Assembly (NCBI GenBank): GCA_949358305.1
Contig: OX442317.1
Span: 9,926,186-9,990,185 of the forward strand
Length of the DNA stretch: 64,000 bases
From: Strigamia acuminata
Taxonomy: Eukaryota; Arthropoda; Chilopoda; Geophilomorpha; Linotaeniidae
Direction: 5' to 3'
Shown here: positions 1 through 7,920 of the stretch, in pieces
Layout: every line of letters starts with the position of its first letter
How positions within the stretch are numbered: position 1 is the first letter of the stretch
Made by a program: the position numbers and the translations under genes
Notes under the pieces: model-generated
The model's database searches: none
What the model saw: only the letters and a program-made list of their open reading frames with translations
Told to the model about the DNA's origin: nothing

Positions 1-1118
1 CGAAAATTGGGACGTGAGAGACAGAAACACGAGATACGATATCTTGCTACACGTAAAACAGTCGGAGATTCGATTGTTGAAAAACTGTAAAACCTCAAAC
101 GAATTATGGAGAAAATTGGACGAAATTTACGAAGCGAAAGGACCGGCAAATATGGGCATGTTGCTGAAACAAATTTGCGGAAACAAAATGGCCGAAAACG
201 AAAACGTGCGTGACTATCTGAAGGGATTTTTTGAAGCGGTCGATAAGCTACTCGACATGGATATGGAAATCCATCCGACACTTACTGGGACGCTGCTGTT
301 GCAAAGTTTGCCGAAATCATTCGATACGTTCAAGATCACGATGGAATCGCGAGACACATTGCCGACGCTGGAAGCGCTAAAAGCTAAAATTATAGCCGCA
401 GCAATTTCTCAAGAAAAAGGTAAAGAAGAAGTATCCGACGCAATGTTGGCCAAGAAATCGTTCCAAAAACGGAGGCAGCCGAAGAACGGCGACGATGAAT
501 CGGATTCTGATGAAAAGCCGACTTTCAAGTTCAAGTGCCACGGTTGCGGAAAAATCGGCCACAAAATCGCCGATTGCCGAAGTAAAAGCAAGAAGGAAAG
601 CGCATCGAGAGCCGAGAAGTCCAAGTACGAATTATTTTTCTGCGAACAAAACGAGACAGCATTGAAATGCGAGAAGTCACGGCCGAGAAATTGGTGTTTG
701 GACAGCGGCGCAAGTTCCCACATGTGCTCGAGCAATTCAACATTTTCAACGATCGAATTCCTGAAGAACCAGAAATTGAATTTGGCCAGTAAAGCGAGTA
801 CGAACATCGACGGAAAAGGAACCGCGAAAATCGTCGTCAAAACTGGGGACGGAAATATGAAGTTGGATTTGACGGAGACTCTCTTGGTACGGGATTTGCG
901 AACGAATTTGATGTCAGTCGGAAAGATCACAGAGCGGGGACACAAGGTGATTTTTGACAATAAATCAGCAGAAATAATAAGCCCGAAGGGAGAAATCGTA
1001 TTCACCGCCGAAAAAAAGAAACGGATTATATTACATCGTCGACAAGACCGAGGATGCTGCGACCGCAATGGAAATCGAAGTCAGAACCGGGAACATGAAG
1101 ACCGAAAAAGCAAGTACG

Positions 1119-1313
1119 GAAGTCAAGAAGACGAGAACCGAGAACAAGAAAACAGCTGCGGAAGTCAAGAAGACGAGAACCGAGAACAAGAAAACAGCTG
1201 CGGAAGTCAAGAAGACGAGAACCGAGAACAAGAAAACAGCTGCGGAAGTCAAGAAGACGAGAACCGAGAACAAGAAAACAGCTGCGGAAGTCAAGAAGAC
1301 TAGAACCGAGAAC
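1119..1313 (+). repeat. 42-bp coding tandem repeat (about 4.6 copies)
   Basis: Units start at 1119, 1161, 1203, 1245 and 1287, with near-perfect identity. In the second open frame each unit encodes a basic 14-residue block (EVKKTRTENKKTAA). Because 42 is a multiple of 3, changes in copy number do not break the frame. Confidence 0.95.
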
Positions 1314-1467
1314 GTAAAAATTCGCGAATGGCACGAGAAGCTCGAATACGAATCAATTTTGAAGAAACTGAAAAACGACTTTGCAGAACAGATAAGTCAA
1401 ACATTAATGGAAATGGCGCGATATATGATTTTGCAGCCGAGTGAGGAATCAAGTGTGGAACTAGACA

Positions 1468-1610
1468 AGAACGAGAACGAAGTCGAAATTTCCGAGAACG
1501 TGAACGAAGTCAAAATTTCCGAGAACGAGAACGAAGCCGAAATTTCCGAGAACGAGAACGAAGTTGAAATTTCCGAGAACGAGAACGAAGTAGAAATTTT
1601 CGAGAACGAG
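1468..1610 (+). repeat. 30-bp coding tandem repeat, acidic
   Basis: About 4-5 slightly diverged 30-bp units encode EISENENEV-type decapeptides. They follow the basic 42-bp array in the same open frame. Confidence 0.85.
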
Positions 1611-1808
1611 ACGGAACAAGGGGAAGTCGAAATCAAGATCAATGATGAAGTCGAGAACGAGACTGAACAAGGGGAAGTCGAAACTCTCCAGATCAAAAAC
1701 GTACGAGCGCCTCCGCGACAATCTTCGAGAACTCGGAAGCTGTATTCAAATCGAAATGGAAAACCACCAGGAAGAATTCGATATGAAGAGTATTAATTAG
1801 TAAAACAA

Positions 1809-1932
1809 AATATTTGAATTGTTTGAGAAAAATATGTTTAATATTTGAATTGTTTGAGAAAAATATGTTTAATATTTGAATTGTTTGAGAAAAATATGTT
1901 TAATATTTGAATTGTTTAAGAAAAGTGTTTTT
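1809..1932. repeat. 31-bp non-coding tandem repeat, 4 copies
   Basis: Units begin at 1809, 1840, 1871 and 1902. The first three are identical and the fourth has diverged. The array lies between the coding stop at 1796 and the LTR at 1971. Confidence 0.95.
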
Positions 1933-1970
1933 AATTATTTTAACTTTTGAGATGTAAAAATGTTGAAATA

Positions 1971-2188
1971 TGTGGTGACTGGCACTCAGGGGAAGTGTTG
2001 GTTTTGAGTGCCCAGTCTTCACGCCAGGTGAACGTTTCACCTGCGCACCCACGACGTCCAGATGACGTACTTGGCGCAAACCAATCAGGGTTGAGCGCAC
2101 CTGTATATAATGTGTTAGCAATTAGAATAAAGTCAGTCTTTCCTGTTAAACCTAACCACGCGTCTTATCATTGTCCCAACCTTCGACA
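1971..2188 (+). repeat. 3' LTR of the Cop0 element
   Basis: The segment starts TGTGGTGACT and ends TTCGACA, that is TG...CA. It contains a TATA-like tatataatg near 2103 and an AATAAAG polyadenylation-like signal near 2127. No second copy lies in the window, so the boundaries rest on the termini and on the change to peptide-unit homology at about 2190. Confidence 0.55.
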
Positions 2189-2281
2189 CCTAAAAACTAC
2201 ACGAACTTTGTTTATGTAAAGACCATATCTTGAATTCGTAAAGTTGTTAATTTTACTGCCTATGCACTCACCTGTTGGCTG
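2189..2281 (-). promoter_or_regulatory. Remnant upstream region of a fourth peptide-gene unit (unit 0), left part
   Basis: The stretch ending gcactcacctgttggctg matches the upstream region of P3 (51997-52065, cgcactcacctgttggcc) and that of P1 and P2. It resumes at 11487 after element A. The gene it would have driven, expected to the left on the minus strand, is not present; Cop0 lies there instead. It is recognised purely by alignment to the three other units. Confidence 0.6.
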
Positions 2282-2912
2282 TGTCGTGATTCGACTTTGT
2301 GGTTAAAGATAATAAATAATACACTCGGGAATACAATATATTTCAAATACTGCTTTATTAAAACACGCTTACTAATACAAATATAAGTCAAGATGTTTCC
2401 TGTGTTGGTCCTCGGATTCGGCTGCGAATACGAGTTGCCGCTAAACAATGGCGGATCCAATTGTTTAGTCCTACGCGTGGTCTATGTTTGTTGTCTAGGG
2501 TATTTCCACGTGTTATTATGAACACGCGAGAATTCGCTTTCTCGTGCGAATTAAACGAATATCGTTCGAATATTTATTCTAGCGTAGGTTGGCTACGCTA
2601 AATAAATGTGGCTGTTGTACAGTTGAAATGGTCAGCGGGCACCGGTCCTCGATCAATCCGTGAAACGGCCTGAAAGGTGAGGTAAATGGTGCTCTTGCTG
2701 AAATGTGGTAACTGTAGTGTCGTTTCCGGTCAAGCATTGGCTATATATATTAACCGGAAATGACGTCATATGCAAATCCTTCTGATTATGCAGGTTCGCA
2801 GAAACACGCGACTAGTCAGTCTAGTCGGTATTTCTAGCGCGCTCTAGTGGCGAGTATTAGTAACACAATAATCACCGCTAATTACTTCTTCAGGTGATGC
2901 TGAATCACCACA
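2282..2912 (-). repeat. 3' LTR of element A
   Basis: A 631-bp direct repeat of 10856-11486. In element orientation it starts TGTGGTGATT and ends CACGACA. A G-rich polypurine tract (cggggaggga) lies next to it, inside the element, at about 2913-2930. Confidence 0.95.
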
Positions 2913-3106
2913 CGTCCCTCCCCGAGAATAAATCATCGGGGCCCCCCCTTTAAATAAAGGTGGAGCAGTATCTTTAATCATAAATAATCTTTTTATTAAA
3001 TAATGATGAATGATGAACAAAATATTTTACATTCTTGAAATTGATACATAAATAATTTCAGGGTTTTTTAGAGAAGACAGTCTTCTCGTTATGAATATGT
3101 AATTAA

Positions 3107-3718
3107 TTATTTCTTCAAGTTATCGGCGTAACTTGGCTTATCTTCCGAACTTGGTTCGTCCAGGTTGGGAGATGTGGTCAATTTTGAAGAGTAGTCCGAG
3201 GGGTCTTCGCTCTCGTTCAAGTAGAAACGTAAGTGACCTGGTGCTTCCAGCGGATTCCCCGTTCGTTCGTGGGCCCAAATTGGCGGCAAAAAGGGCGACA
3301 TTCCCTGATTGGTGTGATGGATTCTTTGGGCCTCGGCAATGCTGGTTGGCGCGCGATGGGCTCGGAGTAGTCGTTGATGCTGGATGAAGCGATCGCCTCC
3401 GGCTCCAGCTTCGATAGCGTTCTTCATCCAGACATAAAGAGAATAGCCACGGTCTGGGGTTTGGAGTAATTTTGTTTCAGTATCCTTCGTCAAGGACAAC
3501 CCCGGGAAGTACATCCGGAGTCTGGCGGCGATCTGAGGTTCGGCCGTCTTTGAAGCTTTCATGCTCGATTTTGGGCGGAGCAATTTTCCTTTTGTTTCCT
3601 TCTTTTTGAGCGAGACTGGTTCGGCCAGTGGTTCGGAAGGTCTATTTTCCTTCGGCGGAGGCGGAGGGGGAGGCGTCGGATCCCTGGGAGCCGGAGTTTC
3701 CACGACGGGTGTGGTCAC
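3107..3718 (-). CDS. ORF3 of gypsy element A, unknown function
   Basis: This 203-residue frame lies downstream of pol. Its first residue is a GTG codon directly after a splice-acceptor-like tcttcag, so it may be a terminal exon. A poly-proline run (about residues 13-20) precedes a basic linker and a conserved block (about 60-135) with RLRMYFPGLSLTKDTET, VWMKN and HQRLLRAHRAP. The same block order (proline run, basic linker, helical module) ends the much longer ORF3 of element B (MRLYPHFYLTPDTRT, MWLEDHI, HDRLLRARLAP). There is no signal peptide, transmembrane segment or Env-like cleavage site. I do not recognise the family; conservation between two different elements suggests it is functional. 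Confidence 0.65.
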   Translation of the reverse strand: MTTPVVETPAPRDPTPPPPPPPKENRPSEPLAEPVSLKKKETKGKLLRPKSSMKASKTAEPQIAARLRMYFPGLSLTKDTETKLLQTPDRGYSLYVWMKNAIEAGAGGDRFIQHQRLLRAHRAPTSIAEAQRIHHTNQGMSPFLPPIWAHERTGNPLEAPGHLRFYLNESEDPSDYSSKLTTSPNLDEPSSEDKPSYADNLKK

Positions 3719-3837
3719 TGAAGACGACGGGCGTGGGTCGGGTTAGAGGTTAACTATTAGTCTCATGTCATCTTTGATTGGTTTGGCCAATTAAGACGCA
3801 TTGTGGGACGTAACAGGTGTCCCCCCTGTGGTTGTTT

Positions 3838-6800
3838 TTATCGATTGTTTGAGACAATGGCCGGAGTCGCTTTTTGTTTTCCGACGAGTTTCCCGTCTTT
3901 TATGAACGGGTTTGGCTTGTGTCGGCGCATACCGTATATTTTATCAGGTTTGGGGATTCCTGTAGTCTTCTTTTTGTTTGATTGCTTTCCTTTTTTAGGA
4001 GATTCTGCGACTATTTCCTCCCTCCCCGAAATCTCATCCGGGGCGTCGGCCACTTCGAGTAACTCATCTTGAACTAAATTGGTTGGGCCAGTTTGTTCAT
4101 CTAAAAACATGTCGCGAATAATTGGATTTTTCGCTGGTTTCGTCTGATATTCCGTCCAAGCCTCTTGAGGAAACTCAGGTAAGTATGGAGTTAATTCTCG
4201 GGCGTGGATCGATCTAAAATTAACGTTATCTGCCAATCTTTTTAGCTTGAAAGCGTTTCCGCCGTGGGCTTCGAGTATGACGTACGGGCCGTCGCGTTTG
4301 TCTGCTAAGCCTGCGTGGATCCCCTTATCGGCGCTGGACTGAATATGTGTGTCTTTCCAGACGAGGTCATTGACTTTAAAATTGCAGAAGGGCCGATCCT
4401 TTCCAGCAATGCTAATACGATCTCTCATGTCGAATATGTGTGACATCATGTGCTGATAAGTGGCCGAAATTATTTGCTCCAGTCTGTCGACATAAATATG
4501 AGGCTTCTCAGGATCAATTTCCAGTATTTCCTCCGGTATTCGTGGGTCCCAGGGTACTCTGAGTTCCCGAGCGAAGTTTAGAAACGCGGGAGAAAATTTG
4601 CGGTTCCTTGAGATCGTTGTGCGGATGCTGAAGGCAATTTCACGAAGATATTCGTCCCAGCTGGAGTGAACATCGGTGAAAATTGCTAGTGCATATTTTA
4701 TATCGCGATTTAACCTTTCGACGGGATTGGCCCGTGGATTATAGGTTGATGTATATGATGTCTCGATGTCGAATTTTTTACAGAAGTCTTTATACAAATT
4801 TGACGCGAATTGTGGTCCATTATCGGAGATTAATTTTCGAGGGAATCCAAAATGAAGCGCCACTTCGTACAAACATCGAATGATTTTTTGCTTAGTTGGT
4901 CTCTCCATTGGAAAGAGTTCGGGCCATCCAGTCGCGACATCCATGATTACTAATATATATTTGTTTTTATTGGATGACGTGGGTTTTGGGCCCATTAAAT
5001 CCACGCTCCAGCAATCGAAGGGTGCGAAAGGGCCAAGTGAGATTCTCTCGTAGTTCTTGGGCGTCCTCGGCTTGCACGCTTGGCATCTGGGGCAGTGATG
5101 AATAAAACGAACAATATCTCGGGTCATTTTTGGCCAGAAATAAAGTTGATTTGCTCGGTAGATCGTTCTGGCCACTCCAGAATGTCCGGCGAGCGGGTGT
5201 CCGTGGACCATCCACAGAAACCTTGTCAGCAGACTCCTGGGTATAACGACTTTCATCGAAGTTCCTGTCTCCGTCAGATCATCGCGGAAATTCGGGTGGT
5301 GTTTTAGTAGAAGTCCATCCTCGATTAAGTACGTGGAGGCTTCTCTTTCGAATTCTTCACGTTGGATTTCGTCGAAATTCTCGTCGGGAAATATTTTATC
5401 TGTGATGAAGTCTCGATAAGTTTTACAGAAGTCGTCTGCCATCTGGGCGGCTATTAATTCGTCCCTGGTGGGCGGTTTGCTATTCGTCCCCTTGCTTACG
5501 TGGGCGACGAATGCTCGAACGTACTTGTCGGAGATTCGAGGTTCTATTGTTAGCTCATAATTTGGGTGAGCGTCCTTGACCGACTGGTACGCTCGGAGCC
5601 AATAACTGTAATAATTCTGGTCTCCTGACTCGAGTTTCTCCTTGGGTAATTCGTTTAGCTTTTTAAATTCCCATTTTCGGACGGGGTTCGGACAGTAGAA
5701 GAGGCGTGAGTCGTCCTCTCCGCAGTCGGTCTCGTCTTCGGGGTCTGAAGCTGGGGCTCGTGAGAGGGCGTCTGCCACGACGTTGAATTTTCCGGGTCGG
5801 TATTCAATGATTAAGTCACAAGCCATTAATTCTAGCTGCCAGCGAGCCATTCTTCCGGACGGTTCCTTCAACGCCATTAACCACTTTAGTGCTTCGTGGT
5901 CAGTTTGTACGTTGAACTTGGTAAATTCCAGGTATGGTCTGAATTTTCGGATTGCCCAGACGACGGCTAGACATTCTAACTCTGTCGCATTATAATTCTT
6001 TTCGGCTGCTTGTAATTTCCGGCTGATGAACATCGTCGGGACCTCTAACACTACTCCGTCGATGTCATGCTTTTGAAGCAACGCAGCACCTAGGCCAATT
6101 CGACTGGCGTCGGTGTGAAGAGTGAATTCTCGATTAAGATCTGGTAGGGGAATTCGTTTTACATCGATCAGCATTTGTTTTATTTTGTTAAACGATGTTT
6201 CGCAGTGGTCAGTCCACTCGAAATCTTCATCGTTGCGTAACAGATCTGTGATGGGCGCCGCGACGTCTGCCAAATTTGGGAGCAATCGATTGAAGAAATT
6301 CACCATGCCCATGAAACGTTGGACTCCTTTTACATCTTCCGGGGCGGGGAACTGGCTAATCGCCTGGGTCTTTTTCGGGTCGATGGATAGGCCACCTGTT
6401 CCGACTGTGTAACCCAGGAATGCCAATTCTTTGCGGCAAAATTTACTTTTCCCTGGATGAATGTTTAGACCGGCTTTTGTGAGTCGCTCCATGACGTCAT
6501 TCACGTGTATCAGGTGATCTTCAAAAGTTTGGGAGACTATGACTATATCATCGAGGTAAGCCCATGCGTATTTGTGTAAGGCATCGCCGAGAACTTTTTC
6601 TATTAGTTTTTGAAAGGTGGCGGGTGCGTTTACTAACCCGAAGGGCATTACATTAAACATCAGTCGACCCTGTGGTGCCCAAAAAGCTGTTTTCTCTTTA
6701 TCCTCTTCCCGCAATTCAACCTGCCAGTAACCCTTGGACAAGTCCATGGTCGTGACCCAGTTAAATGGGGCGAGCTCCCGTAGAATCGCTTCTATTGACG

Positions 6801-7920
6801 GCATTTGGATGGGGTCGATGACGGTTATGGCGTTTAAAGGTCTATAATCGATGCAGAGGCGCGGTTCGGAGCCTGGTCGCATGACGAGGACAATCCTCAT
6901 TCCATATTCTCCGATGGCGTGCGACACGATCCCTTTTTCGAGTAACTCGTTGCACATCGTTCTTACGATATGTCTCTTTTGGGGATTCATAGTTTTAAAA
7001 GGTACTCGCACCGGTTTTCCCGTAACCAATTCGATCTCGTGCATTACGTAACTAGTCTTTCCTGGATCTTTATTTAAGTTCTTCGAGTGCTTCTTGAGCA
7101 TTTCCTCGAGGAGTTTCGTTTGTTCTTCTCCAAGATTGGCGTCCATGGCCAGATTATGTATTAAATTCTCCTCTTGGAGGATAGTATTAAACGACTTAAA
7201 ATTATAGTCTTGGATGAACTTCTTAATTTCGCCTCCTCCCCATTCCTCGTCGTCCTTAGCTTTGTCTAGGAGTTCCGGAGGTATTATGGGTAGTCGTGGG
7301 TCCTCGTGGTTGTCGATGTAATTCCACGAACGTGTGACTGGGTTGGGTTGGATGTTCATCCGTTCCATCAAATCCATTCCTATCAGCAGGATTGTGTCTC
7401 GGGTTGGTAACACGATGAAGAAATGCTTAATCGTGCCTCCTTCCCATACAAAATCGGTTGATAACGTCCCCACTGCTCTAACTTCTCCCGCTGCTGTAAG
7501 AACTCGAATATTCTCGTTCATTCCCCGTAATTTTTTCTGTATTTTTTCTTCGAGTGATTCGAATAAGTCGGTGGAGATAAACGACTGATCCGCTCCCGAG
7601 TCGAGTAGTCCCATTAACACCTTTTTGCCGAAAGAGACTGGTATTTTAGCCAGTACGCTCTTCGCTTCTGTTGATAGGTTGCAACGAAGTATTCGCTTTT
7701 TAAGAGGATTGGCCCCTTGGTCAAGCGGCAAAGTCATGAAAGCGTTGGCTATACCGTCTTCGTCTCTAATTTCGAATTTCCGTTTTTTGGTTGGAGTTGT
7801 GACTTCCTCGTTGGCAGCTTCCTCGAAGAATTCCAACAATTTTTTCATTTCTTTAATTTGTTTTTCCACCAGTGTAAGGTCCATCGTTTTCGAAGTTATC
7901 GCGAGCGGATGTGGAATCAC
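3838..7920 (-). CDS. pol: gypsy element A Pol (protease, RT, RNase H, integrase)
   Basis: The enzymatic polyprotein copies element RNA into DNA and integrates it. The 1360 residues contain an aspartic protease (DSGADQSF, about 107), RT with YLDD (about 452), RNase H (TDASRIGLGAAL, about 604), an integrase HHCC zinc finger (HHCPRCQACK, about 945) and the integrase DDE core (VDLMGP, SDNGPQF, and E in NPVERLNRD). A C-terminal GPY-like stretch (RDGPYVILEAHGG) follows. There is no ATG at the 5' end. The frame opens through the end of gag in the -1 frame and is most simply expressed by frameshifting at 7944-7950. No internal stop is seen. Confidence 0.95.
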   Translation of the reverse strand: MIPHPLAITSKTMDLTLVEKQIKEMKKLLEFFEEAANEEVTTPTKKRKFEIRDEDGIANAFMTLPLDQGANPLKKRILRCNLSTEAKSVLAKIPVSFGKKVLMGLLDSGADQSFISTDLFESLEEKIQKKLRGMNENIRVLTAAGEVRAVGTLSTDFVWEGGTIKHFFIVLPTRDTILLIGMDLMERMNIQPNPVTRSWNYIDNHEDPRLPIIPPELLDKAKDDEEWGGGEIKKFIQDYNFKSFNTILQEENLIHNLAMDANLGEEQTKLLEEMLKKHSKNLNKDPGKTSYVMHEIELVTGKPVRVPFKTMNPQKRHIVRTMCNELLEKGIVSHAIGEYGMRIVLVMRPGSEPRLCIDYRPLNAITVIDPIQMPSIEAILRELAPFNWVTTMDLSKGYWQVELREEDKEKTAFWAPQGRLMFNVMPFGLVNAPATFQKLIEKVLGDALHKYAWAYLDDIVIVSQTFEDHLIHVNDVMERLTKAGLNIHPGKSKFCRKELAFLGYTVGTGGLSIDPKKTQAISQFPAPEDVKGVQRFMGMVNFFNRLLPNLADVAAPITDLLRNDEDFEWTDHCETSFNKIKQMLIDVKRIPLPDLNREFTLHTDASRIGLGAALLQKHDIDGVVLEVPTMFISRKLQAAEKNYNATELECLAVVWAIRKFRPYLEFTKFNVQTDHEALKWLMALKEPSGRMARWQLELMACDLIIEYRPGKFNVVADALSRAPASDPEDETDCGEDDSRLFYCPNPVRKWEFKKLNELPKEKLESGDQNYYSYWLRAYQSVKDAHPNYELTIEPRISDKYVRAFVAHVSKGTNSKPPTRDELIAAQMADDFCKTYRDFITDKIFPDENFDEIQREEFEREASTYLIEDGLLLKHHPNFRDDLTETGTSMKVVIPRSLLTRFLWMVHGHPLAGHSGVARTIYRANQLYFWPKMTRDIVRFIHHCPRCQACKPRTPKNYERISLGPFAPFDCWSVDLMGPKPTSSNKNKYILVIMDVATGWPELFPMERPTKQKIIRCLYEVALHFGFPRKLISDNGPQFASNLYKDFCKKFDIETSYTSTYNPRANPVERLNRDIKYALAIFTDVHSSWDEYLREIAFSIRTTISRNRKFSPAFLNFARELRVPWDPRIPEEILEIDPEKPHIYVDRLEQIISATYQHMMSHIFDMRDRISIAGKDRPFCNFKVNDLVWKDTHIQSSADKGIHAGLADKRDGPYVILEAHGGNAFKLKRLADNVNFRSIHARELTPYLPEFPQEAWTEYQTKPAKNPIIRDMFLDEQTGPTNLVQDELLEVADAPDEISGREEIVAESPKKGKQSNKKKTTGIPKPDKIYGMRRHKPNPFIKDGKLVGKQKATPAIVSNNR

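Larger units (their letters stand above)
2..1796 (+). pseudogene. copia gag-protease fragment, frameshifted and internally deleted
   Basis: The reading frame is already open at the window edge, so the start is missing. Residues about 1-130 resemble the copia Gag (UBN2-like) fold. A CCHC zinc knuckle (CHGCGKIGHKIADC) lies near 540-580 and a copia aspartic protease motif (DSGASSHMC) near 700-725. Around 1009-1015 an A-run coincides with a frame change: downstream homology (YYIVDKTED) is in another frame, which stays open to 1796. A pre-integrase-like WHEKL follows the 42-bp repeats. After that the sequence goes straight to an acidic repeat and a basic tail (RAPPRQSSRTRK) like the linker before copia RT. 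The catalytic integrase and the RT are gone. Family assignment is firm; the position of the indel is inferred. Confidence 0.75.
1..2188 (+). mobile_element. Decayed Ty1/copia-type retrotransposon (Cop0), 3' portion
   Basis: The segment carries copia-type gag and protease sequence, then highly repetitive coding sequence, then a 218-bp LTR-like terminus that begins TG and ends CA. Its 5' LTR would lie left of the window. Integrase, reverse transcriptase and RNase H are absent between the protease and the LTR, so this is an internally deleted, non-autonomous copy. It abuts the remnant promoter region of a peptide-gene unit at 2189. Confidence 0.75.

Noticed and set aside
1026-1334. Minus-strand frames with LVFLTSAAVFLFS-type repeats
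   Set aside because: They are shadows of the 42-bp coding array on the opposite strand.
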